From assembly GCF_005671395.1 (NCBI RefSeq), contig NZ_CP040428.1, forward strand, positions 3,534,001-3,598,000: a stretch of DNA of 64,000 nt, given 5' to 3'. Made by a program: the position numbers and the translations under genes. This document shows, one piece after another, positions 27,682-37,211 of the stretch. The stretch is from Jejubacter calystegiae. Lineage in GTDB: Bacteria; Pseudomonadota; Gammaproteobacteria; Enterobacterales; Enterobacteriaceae. Under the pieces are notes generated by a model. That model saw only the letters and a list, made by a program, of their open reading frames with translations. It was not told where the DNA came from and searched no databases. Each line of letters starts with the position of its first letter. Positions within the stretch are counted from its first letter, which is position 1.

Positions 27682-28866
27682 TTATTTTACCTGGCGTGAG
27701 GGGTGCCATTGCTGATGCGAAACGCGCTGCATCAGGTAACCTGCCAGCGCCAGCACCACGGTTCCCATCATCACTCCGGTGGTGGTGAGCAGCGGTTGTT
27801 CAACGCCCCAGGAGACCAGCAGACTGGCCAGAAAGCACAGACCGAGCTGCAGGGTATTTTGCAGCGCGGCGGCGCGACCGGCATCTCCCGGAAAAGGCAG
27901 CAGGGCCGCCGAAACGACGATGGGATAGATAGCACCGTTCACGAGCGCCATCAGGCAGAAGGGGATCAGCAACAGGGTCAGGGTTGCGTGGCCGGAAAGC
28001 GCCACGCCCCAGGTTGCCAGTACGCTCAGGGCATAGAGGCCCAGTAGCCAGGGCAGCAGCAGTTCGCCACCCCAGCGCGACAGGGCGCTGCGACAGCCGT
28101 AACCACCAATCAGAAAGGCGATGGTTTGAGGGACGTAGCTCAGGCCGGTGGCGCCTGGCCCGTAGCCCAGCTCGCGTAGCAGGAACGGCGAGCCGGTCAG
28201 CCAGGCAAAGAAGCTGGCGGAGCAGGCGGCATAGATCATGACGTTGCCGCGATAGCTGCGGCTGCGCAGCAGCATCAGGAACCCGGTTTTCGCCACCTCG
28301 CTGTGCGGTTTGGGACGCTGCGGCGCCATACGCAATGCGGGAACCATCAGTAGTAGGGTAATGATAAACAGTGCGAGGAAGATGGCCTGCCATTCGAAAT
28401 GCACCAGCAGCCAGCTACCCAGCAGAGGCGCCAGCGCTGGCGAAAGCGCGACCAGTGGCATAATAGTGGCGAAAACCCGTTTTGCCTGCGGGCCGGGATA
28501 GCGATCGGCGACCAGCGCCTGCCAGCTTACGGTGGCGGCACAGACCCCAACCGCCTGAATAAAGCGCAGTGCCAACATCATGGTCGCGCTCTTGACCCAC
28601 ATCATTCCCAGACAGCCGAGGGCGAACAGCGCCAGCCCCGCCAGTAGTATCGGACGGCGGCCAAAACGGTCCGACAGCGGTCCCCAGATCAGCTGCGCCA
28701 GCGCGAAACCGGCCAGAAACAGGCTCAGACTGGCGCTAATAGCGCCGGGGCTGGTGTTCAGACTCTGCTGCATGGCGGAAAACGCCGGCAAATACATATC
28801 GGTGGCCAGAAAGCCGATAACGCTCAGACCGGCTAGCCAGACCATAAATCCTTTTCCAGGTTGCAT
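27682..28866 (-). CDS. punC: MFS transporter PunC (YdhC), purine nucleoside uptake
   Basis: Protein of 394 residues (E. coli YdhC 403) with twelve hydrophobic segments and the Bcr/CflA-type motif [13 protein letters not shown] at about residue 62. In E. coli this gene is the purine-nucleoside transporter PunC under control of the adjacent regulator PunR. It is divergent from punR here as in E. coli, with a 118-bp shared control region (28867-28984), and lies directly upstream of cfa on the same strand. Confidence 0.9.
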   Translation of the reverse strand: MQPGKGFMVWLAGLSVIGFLATDMYLPAFSAMQQSLNTSPGAISASLSLFLAGFALAQLIWGPLSDRFGRRPILLAGLALFALGCLGMMWVKSATMMLALRFIQAVGVCAATVSWQALVADRYPGPQAKRVFATIMPLVALSPALAPLLGSWLLVHFEWQAIFLALFIITLLLMVPALRMAPQRPKPHSEVAKTGFLMLLRSRSYRGNVMIYAACSASFFAWLTGSPFLLRELGYGPGATGLSYVPQTIAFLIGGYGCRSALSRWGGELLLPWLLGLYALSVLATWGVALSGHATLTLLLIPFCLMALVNGAIYPIVVSAALLPFPGDAGRAAALQNTLQLGLCFLASLLVSWGVEQPLLTTTGVMMGTVVLALAGYLMQRVSHQQWHPSRQVK

Positions 28867-28984
28867 GATTTCTCTCTAAGATCTTTTTTGGGTGATGCAG
28901 GGAATGGGCGCAGTGTAAGGAGTGCATCATCGCTTGTGAAACGCTAATATTTGCCTGTTGCATTCAAATTTTTTGCAGGCAGAT

Positions 28985-29896
28985 ATGTGGTCGGAATACT
29001 CACTGGAAGTGGTGGATGCTGTTGCCCGCAACGGCAGCTTTAGTTCGGCAGCCCAGGAGCTGCACCGGGTGCCTTCGGCGGTCAGTTATACGGTACGTCA
29101 GTTAGAGGCGTGGCTGGCGGTTCCGCTGTTCGTGCGCCGCCATCGAGATGTCGAACTGACGGAGGCCGGGGCCTTTTTTCTGCGCGAAGGACGGGAGGTT
29201 ATCAAAAAAATGCTCTCCACCCGTCAGCGCTGCCAGCAGATTGCCAACGGCTGGCGCGGGCAGCTCTCCATCGCCGTGGATAACATCGTTAAACCGGCGC
29301 GTACCCGCCAACTGGTGCTGGATTTCTACCGCCATTTCCCCGATGTGGAGCTGCGGGTTTCTCGTGAAGTGTTTAACGGCGTATGGGACGCGCTGGAGGA
29401 CGGGCGCGTAGAGCTGGCGATCGGCGCCACCCGGGCAGTACCGGTTGGTGGCCGTTACGCCTTTCGGGATATGGGGATGCTGCGCTGGCATTGCGTGGTG
29501 GCGTCCGGTCATCCGCTGGCGGTAGCGGAGGGGGCGCTGGATGATGAACGACTGCGACGCTGGCCGTCGCTGGTCCTGGAAGATACCTCGCGCTCACTAC
29601 CCAAGCGTACGACCTGGCTGCTGGATAACCAGCGGCGCATGGTGGTGCCGGACTGGGAGACGGCAAGAGAGTGCCTGGATGCCGGGCTCTGTGTCGGCAT
29701 GGTACCAGCCCACGTTGCGCAACCGCGGATAAAAAGCGGTCAGTGGGTAGCGCTGGCTCTGGAGAATCGCTTTCCGGATGCCGCCTGCTGTCTGAGCTGG
29801 CGCCAGAACGAAGACTCACCGGTGCTGGGCTGGCTGCTGGATTATCTGGGGGATAGCGAAACGCTGAATGCGGAGTGGCTGAAGGAGCCCGGTTGA
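28985..29896 (+). CDS. punR: LysR-type regulator PunR (YdhB)
   Basis: LysR-family protein of 303 residues from MWSEYSLEVV, which matches the E. coli start; the upstream ATG at 28958 adds nine residues not found there. The helix-turn-helix spans about residues 15-45 (GSFSSAAQELHRVPSAVSYT) and a ligand-binding domain follows. It is thought to activate punC in response to purine nucleosides. Divergent arrangement with punC is conserved. Confidence 0.9.
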   Translation: MWSEYSLEVVDAVARNGSFSSAAQELHRVPSAVSYTVRQLEAWLAVPLFVRRHRDVELTEAGAFFLREGREVIKKMLSTRQRCQQIANGWRGQLSIAVDNIVKPARTRQLVLDFYRHFPDVELRVSREVFNGVWDALEDGRVELAIGATRAVPVGGRYAFRDMGMLRWHCVVASGHPLAVAEGALDDERLRRWPSLVLEDTSRSLPKRTTWLLDNQRRMVVPDWETARECLDAGLCVGMVPAHVAQPRIKSGQWVALALENRFPDAACCLSWRQNEDSPVLGWLLDYLGDSETLNAEWLKEPG

Positions 29897-29931
29897 GCGG
29901 GCTCCCCTGTGCCTGGCGGCGATAGTGGTAC

Positions 29932-30957
29932 TTAGCGGCGATAGTCGCGGAACGGGCCATCGGCCACCGAGCGGCGCTCAATCAGGCGCGGGTGAACCTC
30001 CAGGGTGCGGGACTGTTCGCGCTTATTGACGATACGGTCAATCAGCATATTAAAGGCGGTCTCCCCCAGTGAGTCCTTGGGCTGGTGGATGGTGGTCAGC
30101 GCCGGGGTAAAGTAGCGGGAGTTGCGCACGTTATCGTAGCCGATAATCGAAATATCCTGGGGCACCCGCAGCCCCATTTCGTCGGCGGCACACAGGGCGC
30201 CCATCGCCATCACATCGCCGCCGCAGAATACTGCCGTGGGGCGCTGGGGGACAGACAGAATCTGCTGCATGGCGCGGTAGCCGGATTCCGGCTCGAAGTC
30301 GCCCTGCACCACCCACTTTTCATTCAGTTTGATGCGCGCTTCTTCCAGCGCCTTCTTAAAGCCTGCCAGGCGGCCTGCGCCGGTATTGCGGTGCGGAGAG
30401 CCGGGAATCGCGCCGATATCACGATGGCCGCGTTCAATCAGGTAGCGTCCCGCCATATAGCCGCCTTCGAAGGCGTTATCGATGACCGAGTCGGTGAAAT
30501 CAGCTTTCGCTTCGCCCCAGTCCATGACCACCATCGGGATATGGCGGTACTCTTCGAGCATCGCCAGCAGCGGTTCCGGATATTCCGAGCACATTACCAG
30601 CAGGCCGTCGACGCGTTTCTGAGCCATCATCGACAGGTAGGCGCGCTGTTTCTCCTGATTGTTCCAGGCGTTGCCCAGCACCAGGGTATAGCCCTTATCA
30701 AAGCAGCTTTTCTCTATGGCTTCGATAATTTCCGCAAAGTAGGGGGCCTCACTGCTGGTGGCCAGCAGCCCGATGGTTTTAGTGTGATTCACTTTCAGGC
30801 TGCGGGCTACGGCGCTGGGCGAGTAGTGCAGCTCTTTGATGGCGGCCCATACCGCATTACGGGTCTCTTCCGCGACAAAGCGGGTTTTATTGATAACATG
30901 CGACACCGTAGTGGTGGAGACGTTTGCCCGCTTTGCCACATCTTTGATTGTTGCCAT
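29932..30957 (-). CDS. purR: Purine repressor PurR
   Basis: LacI-family repressor of 341 residues, identical in length to E. coli PurR. The DNA-binding head is at the start ([20 protein letters not shown]), with hinge [12 protein letters not shown], followed by the periplasmic-binding-like domain that takes hypoxanthine or guanine as corepressor. It represses purine synthesis genes and itself. A PUR-box-like sequence lies about 50 bp upstream of the start. Confidence 0.97.
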   Translation of the reverse strand: MATIKDVAKRANVSTTTVSHVINKTRFVAEETRNAVWAAIKELHYSPSAVARSLKVNHTKTIGLLATSSEAPYFAEIIEAIEKSCFDKGYTLVLGNAWNNQEKQRAYLSMMAQKRVDGLLVMCSEYPEPLLAMLEEYRHIPMVVMDWGEAKADFTDSVIDNAFEGGYMAGRYLIERGHRDIGAIPGSPHRNTGAGRLAGFKKALEEARIKLNEKWVVQGDFEPESGYRAMQQILSVPQRPTAVFCGGDVMAMGALCAADEMGLRVPQDISIIGYDNVRNSRYFTPALTTIHQPKDSLGETAFNMLIDRIVNKREQSRTLEVHPRLIERRSVADGPFRDYRR

Positions 30958-31002
30958 CAGTCGTCACTCCCGGCCATTTCCTGGTCTCCTTGAATACCGG
31001 CC

Positions 31003-31018
31003 GGTTAATCGTTTGCCT
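31003..31018 (-). promoter_or_regulatory. Candidate PurR operator in the purR leader
   Basis: On the minus strand AGGCAAACGATTAACC shares the core GCAAACG with the PUR box ACGCAAACGTTTGCGT (about nine of 16 positions). Its position just before purR suits the known autoregulation. The right half-site is weak, so this may be a low-affinity site. The rest of the purR-ynhF gap (31019-31257) shows no other feature I can name. Confidence 0.45.
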
Positions 31019-31257
31019 GGACTTATCCCGGGGCGCAACTTTTCAGGTTGCAGGTATGTCGGGGAAGCGACACTGGACGGGAGGAGGGCATTACCGGACG
31101 GCGTAAAAACACGTTAGCCGGGGATTTTGTCCTATCTTTGCTAAAAGTGGAAGAGGAAATCTGCATTCAGGGCCACTTGATACAGGATTTTCAGGGGCGT
31201 TTGTGGGAAAATGAATCAGTCATTACGCTAATATGGAAAAAAGCACAGGAGAAAATC

Positions 31258-31347
31258 ATGAGTACCGAACTGAAATACTCGCTGGTCACCACTATTATCG
31301 CGCTCGGCGTGATTGTGTGCGGCGCACTGACTGCCGTACTGCATTAA
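31258..31347 (+). CDS. ynhF: Cytochrome bd-I small subunit CydH (YnhF)
   Basis: A 29-residue single-span membrane protein, MSTELKYSLV...LTAVLH, the same length as E. coli YnhF. YnhF was seen in bd-I oxidase structures as the accessory subunit CydH/CydY. AGGAG lies six bases before the ATG, and a strong hairpin follows 7 bases after the stop. It occupies the E. coli position between purR and ydhP. Longer in-frame extensions upstream have no ribosome site and no homology. Confidence 0.88.
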   Translation: MSTELKYSLVTTIIALGVIVCGALTAVLH

Positions 31348-31354
31348 TCCCCGA

Positions 31355-31391
31355 CCCGGATGCGCGTCGTTGCGTATCCGGGCCTTTCTAT
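31355..31391 (+). terminator. ynhF terminator
   Basis: CCCGGATGCGC pairs with GCGTATCCGGG (11 bp, one G-U) around a GTCGTT loop, followed by CCTTTCTATT. It closes a transcription unit of ynhF alone. Confidence 0.8.
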
Positions 31392-31538
31392 TATTGCTAT
31401 TTGCGCAACAGCCTTTTGCTTTTAACACGTCTTTAACTTTCCTCCGCAGACTGTCATTATTCTCCGCCTGACGATTTCCGGCAGCAGTGAGTTCCGCCCT
31501 GGTGGAAGCTGTCTCCCGAATTTACCGGAGAAATAACA

Positions 31539-32711
31539 ATGAAATTTAATTTCCCCTTACTGGCGCTGGCCATTGGGGCATTTGGTATAGGAACAACAGA
31601 ATTTTCGCCCATGGGGCTGCTGCCTGTTATCGCCGATGGGGTGGGCGTCTCCATCCCCGTGGCCGGTATGCTGATCAGCGCTTATGCGATTGGCGTTATG
31701 GTGGGAGCGCCGTTGATGACGCTGCTGCTGTCACATCGTGCCAGACGCAGTGCGCTGCTGTTTCTGATGGGAATCTTTATTGTCGGTAATGTGCTGTCGG
31801 CGCTGGCGCCCAGCTATGGCTGGCTTCTGGCCTCCCGGATTATCACCAGCCTTAACCATGGTGCCTTCTTCGGGCTGGGTTCGGTGGTGGCGGCGAGTCT
31901 GGTCCCCAAAGAGAAGCAGGCCAGCGCGGTCGCCACCATGTTTATGGGGCTGACCATCGCCAATATCGGCGGCGTGCCAGCGGCAACCTGGCTGGGTAGC
32001 GCCATTGGCTGGCGTATGTCCTTCCTGGCCACCGCCGGTCTTGGCGTGGTGGCGATGTTAAGTCTGTGGCTGTCGCTGCCTGCGGGCGGCGCGGGCGATC
32101 GTCCGGACGTGAAGCGCGAGCTGGGGGTACTGATGCGCCCTCAGGTACTGATGGCGTTGCTGACCACGGTTCTGGGGGCGGGGGCGATGTTTACGCTTTA
32201 TACCTATATTTCGCCAGTGTTGCAGCGGGTGACTCATGCTTCGCCGGATTTTATTACCGGTATGCTGGTGCTGGTTGGGCTGGGTTTTTCACTGGGCAAC
32301 TATCTTGGCGGCCGTTTTGCCGATCGCTCGGTCAACGGCACCCTGAAAGGGTTTTTACTGCTGCTGACCGTGATTATGGTCACGATCCCCTGGCTGGCGC
32401 GTAGTGAAGTCGGTGCCGCCATCGCCATGGTGGTCTGGGGGGCCGCGACCTTCGCCGTGGTTCCGCCACTGCAGATGCGGGTGATGCGAGTGGCCCATGA
32501 GGCGCCGGGACTCTCGTCGTCGGTCAATATCGGCGCCTTTAACCTTGGTAATGCGCTGGGGGCTGCGGCGGGCGGGGCGGTGATCTCCGGTGGCCTGGGA
32601 TATAGCTTTGTGCCGGTCATGGGGGGCATTATCGCCGCGCTGGGGCTGCTGCTGGTGCTGTTCTCATCGCGCAAATCGCCGCAGCAGACGCTGGCGGCGG
32701 ATGCCGAATAA
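31539..32711 (+). CDS. ydhP: MFS transporter YdhP
   Basis: Protein of 390 residues (E. coli 389) of the DHA1 group with twelve hydrophobic segments. The first 20 residues and the motif LPVIADGVGVSIPVAGMLIS match E. coli YdhP. The substrate is not known; efflux of small molecules is the family role. GGAG lies before the ATG. In E. coli sodB follows ydhP, but here ydhP runs straight into mepH on the opposite strand with 32 bp between stops. Confidence 0.93.
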   Translation: MKFNFPLLALAIGAFGIGTTEFSPMGLLPVIADGVGVSIPVAGMLISAYAIGVMVGAPLMTLLLSHRARRSALLFLMGIFIVGNVLSALAPSYGWLLASRIITSLNHGAFFGLGSVVAASLVPKEKQASAVATMFMGLTIANIGGVPAATWLGSAIGWRMSFLATAGLGVVAMLSLWLSLPAGGAGDRPDVKRELGVLMRPQVLMALLTTVLGAGAMFTLYTYISPVLQRVTHASPDFITGMLVLVGLGFSLGNYLGGRFADRSVNGTLKGFLLLLTVIMVTIPWLARSEVGAAIAMVVWGAATFAVVPPLQMRVMRVAHEAPGLSSSVNIGAFNLGNALGAAAGGAVISGGLGYSFVPVMGGIIAALGLLLVLFSSRKSPQQTLAADAE

Positions 32712-32719
32712 CCACAGCG

Positions 32720-32744
32720 ACGCCCCCTTGTCAGTGGGGGGCGT
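32720..32744. other. GC-rich hairpin between ydhP and mepH
   Basis: ACGCCCCC pairs with GGGGGCGT across a 9-base loop between the two converging stop codons, touching the mepH stop. Neither side has a clear T tract, so termination from it is uncertain. Confidence 0.4.
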
Positions 32745-33415
32745 TAGCGCAGAGTGTCTGGCGTCATCACCCGACGGGCGCCAACGTAGTGGCGCTGCCA
32801 GTAGTTATCACTCAGAGAGGTTATCTGGATGTCGCGCCCGGTACGCGGGGACTGGATAAACTTACCGTTGCCCACATAGACCCCGACGTGATCGGCGGTG
32901 CCGCGACCGCGAATACGGAAGAAGACCAGGTCGCCGCGCTGTAGCTCGCTGCGGTTCACTGGTGCTGCATCGCGCAGATGGTACATGCCGTTGGCGGTAC
33001 GGGGGATACGAATATTGACTAAATCTTTGTAGGCATACCAGATCAGACCGCTACAGTCGAAGCCGGTACGCGGTGAGCTTCCACCCCAGTGATAGGGTTT
33101 ACCGAGCTGATTCATTAATTTATTCATCGCCACTTTGCGGGCTTTTTCGATTCTGTCCTTATGGGCGCTGGCAATTGAGGTAGTGCCGGTATGATGGGGC
33201 CGGGTTTTACGCTGCGTCGGGCGTTTTTTGCTGCGGGCGCCGGTGTGGCGTTTGCTGGTGCGCAGTACCGTTTTATGGCTGGCGCCGGATTTATGGGCGC
33301 GGGCCTTGTGCTCGGTCGTCTGGTGGCTGTGTCCTGCCGCCAGGGCATGGGGCACCAGGGCGCTGCTCAGGAACAGCGCGCAAACGGTAAGCGCAAATTT
33401 TCTGTTTCGGGCCAC
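32744..33415 (-). CDS. mepH: Murein DD-endopeptidase MepH (NlpC/P60)
   Basis: Periplasmic peptidoglycan endopeptidase of 223 residues, clearly shorter than E. coli MepH (271); the loss is in the Lys/Thr-rich linker. A signal peptide covers about residues 1-26 (ending ALAA), a His/Lys/Arg-rich linker runs to about 85, and the NlpC/P60 domain follows with catalytic Cys in FDCSGL and His in ADHVGVYVGNG. It cleaves D-Ala-mDAP cross-links to allow wall growth. The start is a GTG with AGGAAG eight bases upstream. Confidence 0.93.
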   Translation of the reverse strand: MARNRKFALTVCALFLSSALVPHALAAGHSHQTTEHKARAHKSGASHKTVLRTSKRHTGARSKKRPTQRKTRPHHTGTTSIASAHKDRIEKARKVAMNKLMNQLGKPYHWGGSSPRTGFDCSGLIWYAYKDLVNIRIPRTANGMYHLRDAAPVNRSELQRGDLVFFRIRGRGTADHVGVYVGNGKFIQSPRTGRDIQITSLSDNYWQRHYVGARRVMTPDTLR

Positions 33416-33746
33416 TCGTTAACTTCCTGAACGATGGTTAGTGCGGCGCCGGGCGGCGTCGGCTTCGGGAGTCAGAGGATTCTAATCCACAGAAACCTCA
33501 TGCGGGAAGCCGCTTTTTTGTTTCCAGACGTGACGATGGAAGCAAAGCGAACGTTTTTACGCCAAAACAGGCTGGACGCAGCTCTGAGGCGGTTCACGAC
33601 GACCCGGCTAAAGTGTTATTCTGCATGCAGCTTTACCCCCCGCGTGGCCCGATGGGGATAACCCTGTGAAAGTGGGTATTTTACCGTTGCCCGTGAGTGG
33701 CTACAATGTAAGGCTAACGCCGTAAAAAGCTTGAGGAAGCATGACA
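33416..33746. other. mepH-grxD divergent intergenic region
   Basis: This 331-bp stretch separates two divergent genes and should hold both promoters. A TACAAT at 33702-33707 is a possible -10 for grxD, with a poor -35 at 17 bp (TTTTAC). I see no small gene or hairpin that I would defend. Confidence 0.4.
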
Positions 33747-34094
33747 ATGAGCACCACTATCGAAAAAATTGAGCGTCAGATTAACGAGAATCCCATCCTG
33801 CTGTACATGAAGGGGTCACCGAAATTACCCAGCTGTGGGTTCTCCGCTCAGGCTGTACAGGCGCTGGCCGCCTGCGGCGAGCGTTTTGCCTACGTGGATA
33901 TTTTGCAGAATCCGGAGATTCGCGCCGAGCTGCCGAAATATGCTAACTGGCCGACGTTCCCGCAACTGTGGGTGGAAGGTGAACTGGTTGGCGGTTGCGA
34001 TATCATCATTCAGATGTATCAGGCTGGCGAACTGCAGACGCTGATCAAAGAGGCTGCGGCAAAGCACAAACCGGAAGAGTCAGACGCGGAATAA
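33747..34094 (+). CDS. grxD: Monothiol glutaredoxin 4 (GrxD)
   Basis: Protein of 115 residues with the monothiol CGFS active site (SCGFSAQAV) and the glutathione-binding WPTFPQLWV. It carries [2Fe-2S] clusters with BolA-type partners in the cytoplasm. I use the ATG at 33747, giving MSTTIEKI as in E. coli; the ATG at 33741 is closer to the GAGG motif and adds two residues, so the start is not certain. In E. coli lhr lies next to it on the rnt side. Here rnt follows directly on the opposite strand. Confidence 0.95.
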   Translation: MSTTIEKIERQINENPILLYMKGSPKLPSCGFSAQAVQALAACGERFAYVDILQNPEIRAELPKYANWPTFPQLWVEGELVGGCDIIIQMYQAGELQTLIKEAAAKHKPEESDAE

Positions 34095-34112
34095 TTGATT
34101 CTGTTGTCGATC

Positions 34113-34144
34113 AAAAAGGCGGTTCATGATGAACCGCCTTTTTT
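34113..34144. terminator. Bidirectional terminator between grxD and rnt
   Basis: AAAAAGGCGGTTCA and TGAACCGCCTTTTT form a 14-bp perfect stem with a TGA loop, with A and T runs on both sides. It serves both converging genes. Confidence 0.92.
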
Positions 34145-34155
34145 ACGTCCAGGGA

Positions 34156-34809
34156 TCAGGCCTCGTTGCTTTCGACCTGAGGTAACGGCCAGCCGCCCAG
34201 TCGCTTCCAGCGGTTAACAATTTCACAAAACAGTTGAGCGGTCTGTTCGGTGTCGTAGAGCGCGGAGTGCGCCTGTTCGGCATCGAAGGCGATCCCGGCG
34301 GCGATGCAGGCCTTTGCCAGTACGGTCTGGCCCAGCGCCAGGCCGCTCATGGCCGCGGTATCGAAGGTGACGAACGGATGAAACGGGTTGCGTTTCAGGC
34401 CGGCGCGTTCTGCGGCCGCCATCATAAATCCGTGATCGAAGGTGGCATTATGCGCCACCATAATTGCCCGGTTACAGTGGCTTGCCTTAATCCCTTTGCG
34501 CACCATTTTGAAGATGGCATGCAGAGCATCGTATTCGCTGACCGCGCCGCGTAGCGGGTTATGGGGATCGATACCGGTAAAGGCCAGGGCTTCCGGCTCC
34601 AGAATCGAACCTTCAAAGGGCTCAACGTGAAAGTGCAGGGTCTCGTCGGTTGTCAGCCAGCCATCTTCGTCCATTTTTAGCGTGATGGCGGCTATCTCCA
34701 GCAGGGCGTTGGTCTTTGCGTTAAAACCGGCAGTTTCCACGTCGATTACAACGGGATAAAAGCCGCGGAAGCGGTCGCACAGACCGTTCAGTTGAGCGTT
34801 GTCGGACAT
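34156..34809 (-). CDS. rnt: Ribonuclease T
   Basis: DEDDh exonuclease of 217 residues (E. coli 215). It trims 3' ends of tRNA and other stable RNA and turns over the tRNA CCA end. The first Asp-x-Glu pair is in VIDVETAG and the His/Asp pair in HSALYDTE. It lies downstream of gloA on the same strand with a 96-bp gap containing a GC-rich palindrome. Confidence 0.96.
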   Translation of the reverse strand: MSDNAQLNGLCDRFRGFYPVVIDVETAGFNAKTNALLEIAAITLKMDEDGWLTTDETLHFHVEPFEGSILEPEALAFTGIDPHNPLRGAVSEYDALHAIFKMVRKGIKASHCNRAIMVAHNATFDHGFMMAAAERAGLKRNPFHPFVTFDTAAMSGLALGQTVLAKACIAAGIAFDAEQAHSALYDTEQTAQLFCEIVNRWKRLGGWPLPQVESNEA

Positions 34810-34905
34810 CCGGAGTCTCTTGTTACGGGGAAAACGAGCAGCGGGTATTATGGCAAATTTTGGGGCTTAATGCAGTAAGCGGGGCGCCGTGGCGCCCCGT
34901 GGAGA

Positions 34906-35313
34906 TTAGTCGCCCAGACCTTTTCCGGCGTCTTTAGCTTCGATCAGCTCAATTTTATAGCCATCAGGATCTTCCACGAAGGCGATCACGGTGGTGCCGC
35001 CCTTAACCGGGCCTGCTTCACGGGTGACGTTACCGCCATTGCTGCGGATACGGTCACAGGCTTCAGCGGCGTTATCCACGCTCAGGGCAATATGGCCCCA
35101 GGCGTTGCCCAGATCGTAGCTTTCCACGCCCCAGTTATAAGTCAGCTCAATGACCGCTTCTTCGCTTTCCGGGCCGTAGCCTACGAAGGCCAGGGAGTAT
35201 TTGTATTCCGGGTTTTCACTGGTACGCAGCAGTTTCATGCCCAGCACATTGGTGTAAAAATCGATGGAGCGTTGCAGGTCGCCAACGCGCAGCATGGTAT
35301 GGAGTAAGCGCAT
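34906..35313 (-). CDS. gloA: Lactoylglutathione lyase (glyoxalase I)
   Basis: Protein of 135 residues, same as E. coli. It converts the methylglyoxal-glutathione hemithioacetal to S-lactoylglutathione, using Ni2+. All four metal ligands are present at the E. coli positions: His5, Glu56, His74 and Glu122. It follows nemA on the same strand, in line with the nemRA-gloA electrophile-defence unit of E. coli, where NemR controls gloA expression. Confidence 0.97.
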   Translation of the reverse strand: MRLLHTMLRVGDLQRSIDFYTNVLGMKLLRTSENPEYKYSLAFVGYGPESEEAVIELTYNWGVESYDLGNAWGHIALSVDNAAEACDRIRSNGGNVTREAGPVKGGTTVIAFVEDPDGYKIELIEAKDAGKGLGD

Positions 35314-35412
35314 AAAGTCCTCGTAATTTAACGGTTTTTTATTATCCGTCGATAAAATAGAACGTACTAAGGAGTATAGCGGCGAACGGGCGCCGCTATC
35401 AATGATAGAGGG

Positions 35413-36516
35413 TCAGAGGGTGGGGTAATCGGTGTAACCTTCAGCACCGCCGCCGTAGAAACTTTCGGTACGTTGAGAGTTAAGAGGGGCATTGTTATGC
35501 AGACGCGCCACCAGATCCGGGTTGGCTATCCAGTCGCGTCCGAAGGCGGCAGCATCGATATAACCTGCTTCAATCATCTGTTCCGCTTTTTCACGGGTGT
35601 AGGCTCCGGCGCCGATAATCACGCCGTTAAAGCGCTGGCGTACCTGGCGACGGAACGCGTCGCTGTAAGGCTGACCACCGGCCCAGTCCGGTTCGGAAAC
35701 GTGCAGATAAGCCAGCTTGCGTTTATTCAGCTCGTCTATCAGATACAGCGCGGCCTCTTCCTGGTCGGGTCCATTATCCAGCCCGTTGAACGGCCCCAGG
35801 GGCGAGATACGGATCCCGATACGATCGGCGCTCCAGCCCGCAATGGCGGCGTCCACCACCTCCAGCGCAAAGCGGGTGCGGTTTTCAATGCTCCCGCCGT
35901 ACTCGTCTTCACGCAGGTTGGAGGCCGGGGAGAGGAACTGGTGAATCAGATAACCGTGCGCGCCGTGCAGTTCCACCATATCGAAACCGGCTTCCCGGGC
36001 GTTTTCCACCGCCTTACGGAAGTCGGCGACAATGCCGGGGATTTCGCCCCGCTCAAGGGCACGCGGGGTGGAGGTATCCACGCGAATGGTTTTGCCATTT
36101 TCATCGCGCAGGCTGGTACGACCTTCGGCGCGGATAGCGGAAGGAGCGACCGGCGCTTTGCCTTCCGGCTGTACGCTGTTATGGGAGATACGGCCGGTAT
36201 GCCACAGTTGAACGGCGATATGACCACCTTCGGCATGAACGCCATCGGTGATGCGACGCCAGGCATCAATCTGCGGCTGACTGTGCAGACCGGGAGCGCC
36301 GGCATAGCCTTTCGCCTGGGCGGAAATCTGGGTCGCCTCGCTGATGATAAGTCCCGCACTGGCGCGCTGGCGATAATATTCGCCCATCAGCGGCGTAGGG
36401 ATATCCCCCGGCTCAATGCTGCGCAGGCGGGTAAGGGGAGCCATAATCACCCGATTAGGGATCTCAATCGCCCCCATCTGTAGGGGACTAAACAGTTTCT
36501 GGTGTTGATTTGACAT
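35413..36516 (-). CDS. nemA: N-ethylmaleimide reductase (old yellow enzyme)
   Basis: FMN-dependent ene-reductase of 367 residues (E. coli 365). It reduces N-ethylmaleimide, nitrate esters and other electrophiles with NADPH. Visible family marks are [13 protein letters not shown] near the start, the His pair in [13 protein letters not shown] and the FMN phosphate region [18 protein letters not shown]5-GTCTA palindrome lies 18 bp upstream of the ATG, between nemR and nemA. Confidence 0.96.
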   Translation of the reverse strand: MSNQHQKLFSPLQMGAIEIPNRVIMAPLTRLRSIEPGDIPTPLMGEYYRQRASAGLIISEATQISAQAKGYAGAPGLHSQPQIDAWRRITDGVHAEGGHIAVQLWHTGRISHNSVQPEGKAPVAPSAIRAEGRTSLRDENGKTIRVDTSTPRALERGEIPGIVADFRKAVENAREAGFDMVELHGAHGYLIHQFLSPASNLREDEYGGSIENRTRFALEVVDAAIAGWSADRIGIRISPLGPFNGLDNGPDQEEAALYLIDELNKRKLAYLHVSEPDWAGGQPYSDAFRRQVRQRFNGVIIGAGAYTREKAEQMIEAGYIDAAAFGRDWIANPDLVARLHNNAPLNSQRTESFYGGGAEGYTDYPTL

Positions 36517-36534
36517 GCTAACTCCTGATTTGAG

Positions 36535-36549
36535 TAGACCGGTCGTCTA
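36535..36549 (-). promoter_or_regulatory. NemR-like operator before nemA
   Basis: TAGACCGGTCGTCTA has the perfect inverted arms TAGAC and GTCTA, in the 82-bp gap between nemR and nemA. TetR-family sites of this shape are known for NemR. No second copy is visible upstream of nemR. Confidence 0.6.
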
Positions 36550-36598
36550 GTTGCAGGGTAAAGAAAAAGCGCCGGCTTGTACACCGTCGCTTGAATTT

Positions 36599-37189
36599 TT
36601 AGCCGCGCAACAGTCGGCTGACCTGAGCCTGCGCGCTTTCCAGCGGCATGGCGCTGCGTGAAATTTTGGCCTGCAGGCTGGCGCCCAGCCACAGGGCATA
36701 AAGGGCATTAGCCAGACTGAGCGGGTCGTCCTCTTTCATTAATCCCTCTTCCTGCTGCGCCCGGGTAATCAGCCGGGCCAGCATGGCAATCACCTGCGAC
36801 GAACCCTGTTCCAGCGCTTCGCGCATCTCTTCCGACAGATCGCACACCTCGGCGGAAAGCTTTACCGTCAGGCAGTTACCGATCATGCCACTGTGGCAGA
36901 AGTGCTCCAGCGCCTGGCGATACCAGTCCAGCAGCAGCGTGCTGGCGGGGGTCTCGCCCCGGGCGAACGCATCACGCATCCGCTGATTGGCGGCGGTGTA
37001 ATAGCGTTTCAGCATTTCAACGCCAAAGGCCTCTTTCGAGCGGAAATAGTGGTAAAACGACCCGCGCGGCACGCCTGCGGTACGCAACAGTTCACTCAGC
37101 CCCATGCCGGTGAAGCCCAGGCGCAGGCAGAGCTGCTCGCCGGTGGCGAGCAGGTGTTCGCGGGTATCATGTTCAGGATGTTTGCTCAT
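36599..37189 (-). CDS. nemR: Electrophile-sensing repressor NemR
   Basis: TetR-family repressor of 196 residues (E. coli 199) starting MSKHPEHDTR. The helix-turn-helix is in GMGLSELLRTAGVPRGSFYHYF, and the redox-sensing Cys of E. coli (Cys106 region) is kept in GNCLTVKLSAEVCDL. It releases nemA and gloA when modified by bleach, quinones or methylglyoxal. The gene starts only 22 bp after the eptA-like gene, so it no longer has an obvious promoter region of its own. A longer TTG-start form from 37225 would overlap that gene and is not supported by homology. Confidence 0.93.
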   Translation of the reverse strand: MSKHPEHDTREHLLATGEQLCLRLGFTGMGLSELLRTAGVPRGSFYHYFRSKEAFGVEMLKRYYTAANQRMRDAFARGETPASTLLLDWYRQALEHFCHSGMIGNCLTVKLSAEVCDLSEEMREALEQGSSQVIAMLARLITRAQQEEGLMKEDDPLSLANALYALWLGASLQAKISRSAMPLESAQAQVSRLLRG

Positions 37190-37211
37190 AGCTTTCACTT
37201 TACCAGGCTCT

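Noticed and set aside
33434..33661. 75-residue plus-strand frame between mepH and grxD
   Set aside because: No ribosome site, no recognisable motif, and it occupies the divergent promoter region.
34869..34905. GGGGCGCC/GGCGCCCC palindrome after gloA
   Set aside because: Strong stem but no T run on the gloA strand, so I do not list it as a terminator.
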